From assembly GCA_045643465.1 (NCBI GenBank), contig JAZUKV010000023.1, positions 26,680-90,679 on the forward strand: 64,000 nt of DNA, read 5' to 3'. Shown here in pieces: positions 41,654 to 48,941 of this stretch; the first letter of the stretch is position 1; each line of letters starts with the position of its first letter. The translations under genes were made by a program, and so were the position numbers. Source of the stretch: CAG-492 sp045643465 (GTDB lineage: Bacteria > Bacillota > Clostridia > TANB77 > CAG-508). Below the pieces are notes generated by a model. It was given only the letters and a program-made list of their open reading frames with translations. It searched no databases and was not told the origin of the DNA.

Positions 41654-41733
41654 GGGAATCCCTTACTAATTAGTATTTGGGATTTCCAACAAATTAATAA
41701 ATAAATTATAACATCACAGTATTTAAAAGACAA
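41654..41733 (-). promoter_or_regulatory. promoter and leader hairpin of the 168-residue membrane protein
   Basis: On the minus strand, TTGTCT (plus 41728-41733) and TATAAT (plus 41705-41710) have 17-base spacing. Downstream in the leader, GGAAATCCC and GGGATTCCC (plus 41679-41687 and 41654-41662) form a hairpin followed by TTTCTTT, which resembles an intrinsic terminator located before the coding start. Confidence 0.55.
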
Positions 41734-41793
41734 TAGGATAAGGAATAACTGCTAAATATTTAATTCTTCAAGAATAAAAAATAAAAAAATTTG

Positions 41794-41822
41794 TTGAAAA
41801 AAGTAGTTAAATGTGATAACAT
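41794..41822 (+). promoter_or_regulatory. promoter of the small membrane protein and cdaA
   Basis: TTGAAA (41794-41799), 17-base spacer, TAACAT (41817-41822) with TG one base before the -10. Confidence 0.6.
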
Positions 41823-41860
41823 AATTTTAGTGAGAATTTTACTAAGGAGGATTCAAAAAC

Positions 41861-42007
41861 ATGGATATGGATAATGAAAAAAAAGAAGTTAAGAAAAAGA
41901 AATATAAATCAATATCAAGAGGGTTAGGCGTTAGAATAGTTGCTGCTGTTTTAGCACTTTTAATGGTAGTACCATTAGTGGCAACTGCTATATATCGTAT
42001 TTTTTAG
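41861..42007 (+). CDS. 48-residue single-pass membrane protein upstream of cdaA
   Basis: A short reading frame, MDMDNEKKEVKKKKYKSI then a Gly/Arg hinge and one hydrophobic helix (about 24-44) ending YRIF. AAGGAGG lies 10 bases before the ATG, and a promoter is at 41794-41822, so it looks like a real gene. The lysine-rich N terminus would stay in the cytoplasm. It begins the transcription unit that continues into cdaA 73 bases later. Its function is unknown; a partner of CdaA is possible but only inferred from adjacency. Confidence 0.7.
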   Translation: MDMDNEKKEVKKKKYKSISRGLGVRIVAAVLALLMVVPLVATAIYRIF

Positions 42008-42080
42008 TATAAAAAGAAAAGAATCTACTTAAAGGGCTTGACAGAATTCAAGCCCATTATTAAATTGATTGGAGGAAGAC

Positions 42081-42974
42081 ATGTTTGATAATTTATTAAC
42101 AAATTTGAATACATATTATCAAGAGCATATTTTAAATAGTATACAAGAATTTTATCAATACCCTATTAAGCTAGTTCCTGTAATATTGGATTTAGCAATT
42201 GTGATATATTTAATTTATAAATTTTTCTTTTTAACAAAGAATTCAAGAATAAGGCAATTAATAAAAGGAATTTTCATATATATAATAGCAACAGCAATTA
42301 GTTCATTATTGCAATTAACGATATTGAATTATATATTGAAATCTGTGTTGTCTTATGGAGTTATAGCTTTAATAGTTATATTCCAACCAGAGCTTCGTAG
42401 AGCGTTGGAGCAATTAGGCTCAAATAAAATAACCAAATTTATAGGATTAGAAAAAGATAAATATATTCAAACAAAAGAAGATATATATAAAATAGTTTTA
42501 GCAGCGACTGAACTTGCAAAAACTAAAACAGGAGCGTTAATAGTTTTAGAAAAAGATATAAAAATAAAAGATATAGTCGATTCTGGAATAATTATAAATT
42601 CTGAAATATCACCACAATTACTAGTAAATATATTTGTTCCAAATACACCATTACATGATGGAGCTGTAATTATTTCAGGTAATCAAATAAAAGCAGCAGC
42701 TTGTATATTACCACTCGCTAGTGATAAAGATATAGCAAAAGAGCTAGGTACTAGACACAGAGCAGCACTTGGAATATCAAAAGAGTCAGATAGTGTAGCT
42801 ATAGTTGTTTCTGAGGAAACAGGAAAAATTTCGCTTGCAAGAAACGGAATGTTGTTAGTTGATGTCAAGGAAGAAACTTTAAAACAAATTTTAATAAAAG
42901 ATTTCGCAGAAGAATTTAATTCAAAGAGAAAGAATATTAAAAGAAAGAAAACAACAACTTCAGCAAAAAAATAG
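42081..42974 (+). CDS. cdaA: membrane diadenylate cyclase CdaA
   Basis: Makes the second messenger c-di-AMP from two ATP; this controls potassium transport, osmolyte uptake and cell-wall balance. The 297-residue protein has three N-terminal membrane segments (about 30-48, 58-75 and 79-100) and a DAC domain (about 105-265) with the catalytic DGAVIISGN near 193 and RHRAALGISKESDSVAIVVSEETG near 230. A basic tail ends the protein. ATG 42081 is chosen because GGAGGA lies just before it. The usual partner gene cdaR and then glmM are not next; ddh follows instead. Confidence 0.96.
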   Translation: MFDNLLTNLNTYYQEHILNSIQEFYQYPIKLVPVILDLAIVIYLIYKFFFLTKNSRIRQLIKGIFIYIIATAISSLLQLTILNYILKSVLSYGVIALIVIFQPELRRALEQLGSNKITKFIGLEKDKYIQTKEDIYKIVLAATELAKTKTGALIVLEKDIKIKDIVDSGIIINSEISPQLLVNIFVPNTPLHDGAVIISGNQIKAAACILPLASDKDIAKELGTRHRAALGISKESDSVAIVVSEETGKISLARNGMLLVDVKEETLKQILIKDFAEEFNSKRKNIKRKKTTTSAKK

Positions 42975-43082
42975 TTTAAAAATGAAAAATAGGAGAATTC
43001 TTATTTTTCATTTTTTTATTTAATTTTGTAGACAGAATAATTATAACAGAATATAATTACAACAAGAAAGAAGGGTGATAAT

Positions 43083-44060
43083 GTGGACAAAAAAATAAGA
43101 ATTGCAATATGTGGTTATGGAAATTTAGGTAAAGGTGTAGAAAGTGAAATATCTAAAAATAAGGATATGGAACTAGTTTGTATATTTTCAAGGAGATCTA
43201 ATATACAGACAAAATCAGATGTTCCTGTTATTTCTACAGAAGAAGCATTTAGTTGGAAAGAAAAAATTGATGTGGTTATTTTATGCGGTGGATCTGCAAC
43301 AGACTTACCAGTACAAGGACCTCAATTTGCCAAAATATTTAATACAATAGATAGTTTTGATACACATGCAAAAATACCAGAATATTATTCTAACATGGAA
43401 AAATCTAGTATAGGAGGAAACAAGGTTTCAATAATTTCTGTCGGATGGGATCCAGGTTTATTTTCAATAAATAGAGCATACATGAAATCAATTTTACCAG
43501 AAGGTGAAACATATACATTTTGGGGAAATGGAGTTAGCCAAGGGCATTCAGATGCAATAAGAAGAGTTCCAGGTGTAAAAAATGCAGTACAATATACTAT
43601 TCCATATGAGGAAGCTATAAATGAGGTTAGAAACGGAGAGCGACCAGAATTAACGACAAGGCAAAAACATTATAGAGTTTGCTATGTTGTTTTAGAAGAT
43701 GGTGCGGATAAAGAAAAAGTTGAAAAAGATATAGTTACAATGCCCAATTATTTTGATGAATATAATACAACAGTTAATTTTATTTCTGAGGAAGAGCTAT
43801 TAAAAAATCATAGTAAAATGCCTCATGGGGGATTTGTAATAAGAAGCGGAAATACGGGAAAAAGTACAAATCAAATTATGGAATATTCATTAAAATTAGA
43901 ATCAAATCCAGAATTTACAGCATCTGTTCTTATTTCATATGCAAGAGCAGCATTTAGATTATACGAAAAAGGCGAATATGGTTGTAAGACAGTTCTTGAT
44001 GTTCCACCGATATTATTAACATCTAACGAAAGATTAAAATTTATTAAAGAATTATTATAA
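43083..44060 (+). CDS. ddh: meso-diaminopimelate D-dehydrogenase
   Basis: Catalyses the one-step NADPH-dependent reductive amination of tetrahydrodipicolinate to meso-diaminopimelate, giving precursors of lysine and peptidoglycan. The 325-residue protein has the Rossmann motif IAICGYGNLGKGVE near 7, the catalytic-site segments SFDTHAKIPEYY and SVGWDPGLFSINRAY near 120, and GNGVSQGHSDAIRRVPGVKNAVQYT near 150, all typical of Ddh. The start is GTG 43083; the overlapping ATG at 43081 meets a stop after five codons. AAGGGTGAT lies upstream. DAP is also the source of spore dipicolinate precursors. Confidence 0.96.
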   Translation: MDKKIRIAICGYGNLGKGVESEISKNKDMELVCIFSRRSNIQTKSDVPVISTEEAFSWKEKIDVVILCGGSATDLPVQGPQFAKIFNTIDSFDTHAKIPEYYSNMEKSSIGGNKVSIISVGWDPGLFSINRAYMKSILPEGETYTFWGNGVSQGHSDAIRRVPGVKNAVQYTIPYEEAINEVRNGERPELTTRQKHYRVCYVVLEDGADKEKVEKDIVTMPNYFDEYNTTVNFISEEELLKNHSKMPHGGFVIRSGNTGKSTNQIMEYSLKLESNPEFTASVLISYARAAFRLYEKGEYGCKTVLDVPPILLTSNERLKFIKELL

Positions 44061-44140
44061 TTTAAATTTTAAAGTATTATTATATGGAGCTGGTAAAGGT
44101 TAGAGAATAATTTTGCCTAAATTGCTAGAAATAATAAACA

Positions 44141-44170
44141 AAAAACTCAAGTTTTAGACTTGAGTTTTTA
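44141..44170. terminator. bidirectional terminator
   Basis: AAACTCAAGT and ACTTGAGTTT pair around TTTAG, with A and T tracts on either side. It lies between the convergent ddh and Crp/Fnr-family genes and overlaps the last codons of the latter. Confidence 0.88.
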
Positions 44171-44800
44171 ATATATTAATAGTGAAAAATTATTTCCAGT
44201 TTTTTCAATAATTCCTTCATCTTTTAAGTTTTTTAATTCTCTCATCATAGCACTTCTATCTACACTTAAATAGTCTGCTAAATCTGTTAACGAAAAAGGT
44301 ATAGTAAAAGTTCTAGATAAGTTTCTAGTAGATAAAATAGAAAAATAACTTAGCAATTTTTCTCTAATCGTTCTTTTTGTTAAGATTTCAACTCTAGTAT
44401 TTATATTTTTCATTTTTGCTACAACAACTTTTGAAAAGTTTTTTTCTAACTGTGAATGGAAATCACAATTTTTAGTGCATTTGGCATATAAATTATCGTA
44501 AGAAAAGAAAAGCACTTCTGAATTTTTTTTAGCTTCTACAGATAATTCATTATTAACACTAACTACATAAAAAGCATCTCCAAAAATATCATTTTTAGTA
44601 AAATGCTCGATAATAGATCTAACACCGTTTAAATCATAGCGTACTAAATCAGCTTCTCCACTAAGTAATACGCATATTTGATTTCTTTTTTGAATATATG
44701 TTGTTATTATTTGATTTTTCTTAAAATATTTCTTTTGTGCGATACTGCATTTATTAGAAAAATCTTCTAAAAATGAATCTAGGTTTTGTATAACATTCAT
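44168..44800 (-). CDS. Crp/Fnr family transcriptional regulator
   Basis: A 210-residue regulator with an N-terminal cyclic-nucleotide-binding-type beta-barrel (about 15-115: ICVLLSGEADLVRYDLNGVRSIIEHFTKNDIFGDAF) and a C-terminal winged helix (about 140-208: FSLTDLADYLSVDRSAMMRELKNLKDEGII). Cysteines occur at positions 18, 43 and in CTKNC near 110, but the four-Cys N-terminal cluster of classic FNR is not present. It is divergent from nrdDG. A 14-bp palindrome overlaps its own -35 and a near-identical site lies upstream of nrdD, so it probably regulates both. AAAGGAGAG precedes the ATG. Confidence 0.9.
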   Translation of the reverse strand: MNVIQNLDSFLEDFSNKCSIAQKKYFKKNQIITTYIQKRNQICVLLSGEADLVRYDLNGVRSIIEHFTKNDIFGDAFYVVSVNNELSVEAKKNSEVLFFSYDNLYAKCTKNCDFHSQLEKNFSKVVVAKMKNINTRVEILTKRTIREKLLSYFSILSTRNLSRTFTIPFSLTDLADYLSVDRSAMMRELKNLKDEGIIEKTGNNFSLLIY

Positions 44801-44846
44801 TCAAAATCTCTCCTTTGCCTTGTCACACGAATTATACAATATTTCA

Positions 44847-44860
44847 GTTGCAAAAGCAAC
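44847..44860. promoter_or_regulatory. palindromic operator at the promoter of the Crp/Fnr-family gene
   Basis: GTTGCAAAAGCAAC is a perfect 5-4-5 palindrome, the geometry of Crp/Fnr sites. Read on the minus strand it overlaps TTGCTT, which is 17 bases upstream of TATAAT; the regulator may therefore control its own promoter. Confidence 0.7.
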
Positions 44861-44946
44861 AAGTTAATGTAATAAATTTGTAATAAAATTTTTTTACCTA
44901 GAGATTTCTAATATTGGAAAAATAAAAAAAAAATTATTCTTTTTTT

Positions 44947-44987
44947 GGTGCTTTTGCAACAGAAAAATGAAAAAGTTGATATATAAT
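44947..44987 (+). promoter_or_regulatory. nrdD promoter with Crp/Fnr-type activator site
   Basis: GGTGCTTTTGCAAC (44947-44960) matches the reverse complement of the site at 44847 in 13 of 14 positions. TATAAT is at 44982-44987 but no -35 box is present 17 bases upstream. The site centre lies about 40 bases before the expected start, the class II activator position. Confidence 0.68.
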
Positions 44988-45020
44988 AAAGCCATACAAA
45001 TTGAAGGAGGTAACTTGGAA

Positions 45021-47147
45021 ATGAAAATAATAAAAAGAGATGGAAGAATAGTAGATTATGACAGACAAAAAATTATAGTAGCAATAGAGAAAGCAAATCA
45101 AGAAGTCAGAGGAAGAGAAAAAGCTAGTAAAGAAGATATTAAAACAATTGTTAATTATATAGAAGATTTAGATAAAAAAAGAATGTTGGTAGAAGATGTT
45201 CAAGATTTAATTGAAGAAAAATTAATGGAATTAGAAAAATATGAGTTAGCAAAAAAATATATTGTATATAGATATACAAGAGCTCTAATAAGAAAACAAA
45301 ATACAACAGACGAAACAATATTAGGAATAATAAGAAATGAAAATAAAGAGCTTGCTGAAGAAAATTCAAATAAAAATACAATGCTTGCTTCAACACAAAG
45401 AGATTATATAGCAGGTGAAGTTTCTAGAGATTTAACAAAAAGATTGTTATTACCTGAAAAAATATCAAAAGCAAACGAAGAAGGTGCTATTCACTTCCAT
45501 GATGCAGATTACTTCGTTCAACCAATTTTTAATTGTTGCCTAATTAATATTTCAGATATGTTAGACAATGGAACAGTTATGAATGGAAAAATGATTGAAA
45601 GTCCAAAAAGTTTCCAAGTTGCTTGTACAGTAACAACACAAATAATAGCAGCTGTAGCAAGTAATCAATATGGTGGACAATCAGTAGATATGAAACATTT
45701 AGGAAAATATCTAAGAAAAAGCTATGAAAAATTCAAATCAGAATTAATAGAAAAATATCAAGGAAAAATTAATGAAGAATTTATAGAAGAAATAGTACAA
45801 GATAGATTAAAAGCAGAATTAAAAGCCGGAGTTCAAACTATTCAATATCAAATAAATACATTAATGACAACAAATGGGCAATCTCCTTTTGTAACATTAT
45901 TCTTACACTTAGAGCCAGATGATCCATATATTAAAGAAAATGCTATGATAATTGAAGAAGTTATTAGACAAAGATATGAAGGAATTAAGAATGAAAAAGG
46001 TGTATATGTAACACCAGCATTCCCAAAACTTGTTTATGTTTTAGATGAACATAATTGCTTAAAGGGTGGAGAATATGATTATTTAACAAAATTAGCTGTT
46101 AAATGCTCTTCAAAAAGAATGTATCCAGATTATATTTCTGCAAAGAAAATGCGTGAATATAATGAAGGAAATGTATTTAGCCCAATGGGATGTAGAAGTT
46201 TCTTATCTCCATGGAAAGACGAAAATGGAAATTACAAATTTGAAGGAAGATTTAATCAAGGTGTAGTAAGTATTAATTTACCACAAGTAGCTATAATTGC
46301 TGATGGAGATGAAGATGCTTTCTGGAAACTATTAGATGAGAGATTAGAGCTATGTAAAGAAGCTTTAATGTGTAGACATTACGCTTTATTAGGAACAAAA
46401 TCAGACATAAGCCCAATACATTGGCAATATGGTGCAATAGCTCGTTTAGAAAAAGGTGAGGCAATAGATAAATTATTATATGGAGGATACTCTACAATTT
46501 CATTAGGATATATAGGATTTTATGAAATGACAAAACTTATGAAAGGAGTATCACATACAGATCCAGAAGGACATGATTTTGCATTAAGAGTTATGCAACA
46601 TTTAAAAGATACAGTATTAAAATGGAAAGCAGAAACAAATATAGGCTTTGCATTATATGGAACACCAGCAGAAAGTTTATGTTACAAGTTTGCAAGAATA
46701 GATAAAGAAAGATTTGGAACAATAAAAGACATTACAGATAAAGGATATTACACAAATTCATATCATGTTGATGTTAGAGAAAAAATTGATGCATTTGATA
46801 AACTAGCATTTGAAAGCGAATTCCAAAGATTATCAAATGGTGGAGCAATATCATATGTAGAAATACCAAATATGCAAAAGAATGTAGAAGCATTAGAAGA
46901 AGTTGTAAAATTCATTTATGACAACATTACATATGCTGAATTTAATACAAAATCTGATTATTGCCATGAATGTGGATTTGATGGAGAAATAATAATAAAC
47001 GATGATAATGAATGGGAATGTCCAAATTGTGGAAACAAAGATCATTCAAGATTAACTGTTGTACGTAGAACATGTGGATATTTAGGAGAAAACTTCTGGA
47101 ATGCAGGAAAAACAAAGGAAATAAAACAAAGAGTAATGCATTTATAA
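45021..47147 (+). CDS. nrdD: anaerobic ribonucleoside-triphosphate reductase (class III)
   Basis: Reduces ribonucleotides to deoxyribonucleotides without oxygen by a glycyl radical. The 708-residue enzyme has an N-terminal ATP-cone (about 1-90: MKIIKRDGRIVDYDRQKIIVAIEKA). The catalytic barrel includes IHFHDADYFVQPIFNCCLINISDML near 155 and SPMGCRSFLSPW near 385. The C-terminal zinc site has CHEC and CPNC near 638-662, and the glycyl radical loop RRTCGYLGENF lies near 680. The frame extends upstream through the -10 box, so I start at ATG 45021, 10 bases after GGAGG. Confidence 0.97.
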   Translation: MKIIKRDGRIVDYDRQKIIVAIEKANQEVRGREKASKEDIKTIVNYIEDLDKKRMLVEDVQDLIEEKLMELEKYELAKKYIVYRYTRALIRKQNTTDETILGIIRNENKELAEENSNKNTMLASTQRDYIAGEVSRDLTKRLLLPEKISKANEEGAIHFHDADYFVQPIFNCCLINISDMLDNGTVMNGKMIESPKSFQVACTVTTQIIAAVASNQYGGQSVDMKHLGKYLRKSYEKFKSELIEKYQGKINEEFIEEIVQDRLKAELKAGVQTIQYQINTLMTTNGQSPFVTLFLHLEPDDPYIKENAMIIEEVIRQRYEGIKNEKGVYVTPAFPKLVYVLDEHNCLKGGEYDYLTKLAVKCSSKRMYPDYISAKKMREYNEGNVFSPMGCRSFLSPWKDENGNYKFEGRFNQGVVSINLPQVAIIADGDEDAFWKLLDERLELCKEALMCRHYALLGTKSDISPIHWQYGAIARLEKGEAIDKLLYGGYSTISLGYIGFYEMTKLMKGVSHTDPEGHDFALRVMQHLKDTVLKWKAETNIGFALYGTPAESLCYKFARIDKERFGTIKDITDKGYYTNSYHVDVREKIDAFDKLAFESEFQRLSNGGAISYVEIPNMQKNVEALEEVVKFIYDNITYAEFNTKSDYCHECGFDGEIIINDDNEWECPNCGNKDHSRLTVVRRTCGYLGENFWNAGKTKEIKQRVMHL

Positions 47148-47152
47148 AAACC

Positions 47153-47194
47153 GGGACGGTTCTCTTTTCCACAAATGGAAAAGAGAACCGTCCC
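47153..47194. repeat. full hairpin copy of the GGGACGGTTCT repeat
   Basis: GGGACGGTTCTCTTTTCCA (47153-47171) and its exact complement (47176-47194) form a 19-bp stem with a CAAA loop. It lies between nrdD and nrdG, directly before the nrdG ribosome site. Confidence 0.93.
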
Positions 47195-47217
47195 CAAAGG
47201 ATAAAGGAGAGATACAA

Positions 47218-47742
47218 ATGAATTATGCTGATATTAAAAGAATTGATGTTGCTAATGGTGAAGGAGTTAGAGTTTCTGTTTTTGTAAGTGGATGCAATCA
47301 TCATTGTAAAGGTTGTTTTAATCAATGTGCGTGGGATTTTAACTATGGTAACAAATTCACAGATGAAGAAGTTGATAAAGTATTAGATTATTTAGATCAT
47401 GATTATATTAAAGGTCTATCTCTTCTGGGAGGGGAGCCTCTAGAGCCACAAAATCAAGAAGGATTGTTACCTTTAGTTAAAAAAGTTAAAGAAAGATTTC
47501 CAAATAAAGATATTTGGTGTTATACAGGATTTGATTTTGAAAAAGATGTTGTTGGAAAAATGGCTCAGGAAAGTCAATTATCAAATGAACTTATTAAATA
47601 TTTTGATGTTGTAGTTGATGGGAAATTTGAAGAAGAAAAGAAAGATCTAAAACTTCGTTTTAGAGGTTCATCAAATCAAAGAATTATTGATGTTAAACAA
47701 TCATTAAAGGAAAATCAAATTGTAGAGAAAAAATTAGCTTAA
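47218..47742 (+). CDS. nrdG: anaerobic ribonucleotide reductase activating protein
   Basis: A 174-residue radical SAM activase that installs the glycyl radical on NrdD. The cluster motif is GCNHHCKGCFN near residue 25 (CxxxCxxC). GLSLLGGEPLEPQN near 63 is the typical GGEP SAM-binding element, and IWCYTGFDFEK near 99 is also conserved. AAAGGAGAG lies 8 bases before the ATG. It follows nrdD by 70 bases that contain only the palindromic repeat. Confidence 0.96.
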   Translation: MNYADIKRIDVANGEGVRVSVFVSGCNHHCKGCFNQCAWDFNYGNKFTDEEVDKVLDYLDHDYIKGLSLLGGEPLEPQNQEGLLPLVKKVKERFPNKDIWCYTGFDFEKDVVGKMAQESQLSNELIKYFDVVVDGKFEEEKKDLKLRFRGSSNQRIIDVKQSLKENQIVEKKLA

Positions 47743-47746
47743 ATGT

Positions 47747-47802
47747 AAAAGTGAACTCACATTATTAAACAAGATTGTTTAATAGTAAGAGCTCGCTTTT
47801 TT
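47747..47802 (+). terminator. terminator after nrdG
   Basis: AAAAGTGAACTC pairs with GAGCTCGCTTTT (wobble and one mismatch) enclosing a perfect inner TATTAAACAA/TTGTTTAATA stem, then T residues. Confidence 0.75.
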
Positions 47803-47822
47803 GTAAAAATAAAGGAGTTATT

Positions 47823-48743
47823 ATGATTAATGTTGTTAAGGATTTTGAAAAGGCCAAATTTGTAACTCATGCAGGAAAATTTCATGCAGATGAAGTTTTA
47901 GGAACAGTATTGCTAGAAAAGATATTTGGTGATGTTGATGTAATAAGATTACCAGAAGTGGATAATTATAATTTAGAAAATAAGATGGTTTATGACATAG
48001 GAGCAGGGAAATTTGATCATCACCAATTTGGCGGAAATGGACAAAGACCAAATGGGATAAAATTTGCTGCATTTGGCTTACTATGGCAAGAATATGGAAG
48101 AGCATATCTTCAAAAGTTAAAAGCAGAAAATTTAGAAGATTGCTTTATGATGTTTGATAAAAGTTTTGTTCAGTTTGTAGATGCTGGAGATAACGGACAA
48201 ATACCATTTGAAAATATAGATATGAAATTAGTAACTTTGTCAGATGTGATAGAGGGATTTAATCCAAATTGGAATGAAAATGTAGATCCAGATTACAAAT
48301 TTTTACAAGCAGTAGATTTTGCAAGAGCAATTTTTGATAATAAAATTGAAGCCACTATAGCTAAATGTAGTGCAAGAGATTTTGTTGAAGATGCTATAGA
48401 TAAATCTGAAAATGGAATTTTATTTTTGGAAAAATTTATGCCATATCAAGAATTTGTTTTAGAATCTAAAAATCCTAAAGCAGAAAAAATAGAATTTGTA
48501 GTATTTAAATCAATAAGAACTGGATATACAATAAGAGCTATTCCAAAAGTTTTAGGAAGTTTTGAAAATAGAAAAAAGTTCCCATCAGCATGGGCTGGCT
48601 TAAGAAATGAAGAGTTGCAAAAGGTTACAGGTGTAGATACAGCTAGTTTTTGTCATAATGCTAGATTTATATGTGTAGCAGGAACTTTGGAAGATGCTAT
48701 GGATTTAGCTAAAATGGCTGTGGAAAATGAGGAAAATGAATAG
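47823..48743 (+). CDS. MYG1 family protein (DHH-like metal-dependent hydrolase)
   Basis: A 306-residue homologue of the MYG1/UPF0160 family, which in eukaryotes is a 3'-5' RNA exonuclease. Metal-binding motifs are THAGKFHADEVLGTVLLEKIF near 14 (H-x-x-x-F-H-x-D) and YDIGAGKFDHHQFGGNGQRPNGIKFAAFGLLW near 58 (DHH-like). FVDAGDNGQ near 121 and AFPKV-like RAIPKVLGSFENRKKFPSAWAGLRNEEL near 244 are also family features. Its bacterial role is unknown. ATG 47823 is chosen because AAAGGAG is just upstream and the longer frame passes through the nrdG terminator. Confidence 0.92.
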   Translation: MINVVKDFEKAKFVTHAGKFHADEVLGTVLLEKIFGDVDVIRLPEVDNYNLENKMVYDIGAGKFDHHQFGGNGQRPNGIKFAAFGLLWQEYGRAYLQKLKAENLEDCFMMFDKSFVQFVDAGDNGQIPFENIDMKLVTLSDVIEGFNPNWNENVDPDYKFLQAVDFARAIFDNKIEATIAKCSARDFVEDAIDKSENGILFLEKFMPYQEFVLESKNPKAEKIEFVVFKSIRTGYTIRAIPKVLGSFENRKKFPSAWAGLRNEELQKVTGVDTASFCHNARFICVAGTLEDAMDLAKMAVENEENE

Positions 48744-48759
48744 ATATGAGAAATTTTGC

Positions 48760-48788
48760 TTTACATAATTTGAAACGTATGATATACT
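48760..48788 (+). promoter_or_regulatory. promoter of the DEAD-box helicase gene
   Basis: TTTACA (48760-48765), 17-base spacer, TATACT (48783-48788). The transcript begins about 150 bases before the start codon. Confidence 0.7.
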
Positions 48789-48838
48789 ATTATTCATAAA
48801 TTTGTGAGCAAGTATTTTTAATATAAAGACTATAAAGA

Positions 48839-48882
48839 TTGGCTTAGAACAAATTTAAATTTTGTTTTAAGTCAAATTTTTT
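48839..48882 (+). terminator. leader terminator upstream of the DEAD-box helicase
   Basis: TTGGCTTAGAACAAA and TTTGTTTTAAGTCAA form a long stem with G-U pairs, followed by ATTTTTT, inside the 5' untranslated region. This implies attenuation, which is common for cold-inducible RNA helicases. Confidence 0.65.
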
Positions 48883-48941
48883 GGGTCAAATAAACAGTAT
48901 AAGCACAATAAATAAAATATGTAGAATTAAAGGGGATAACA

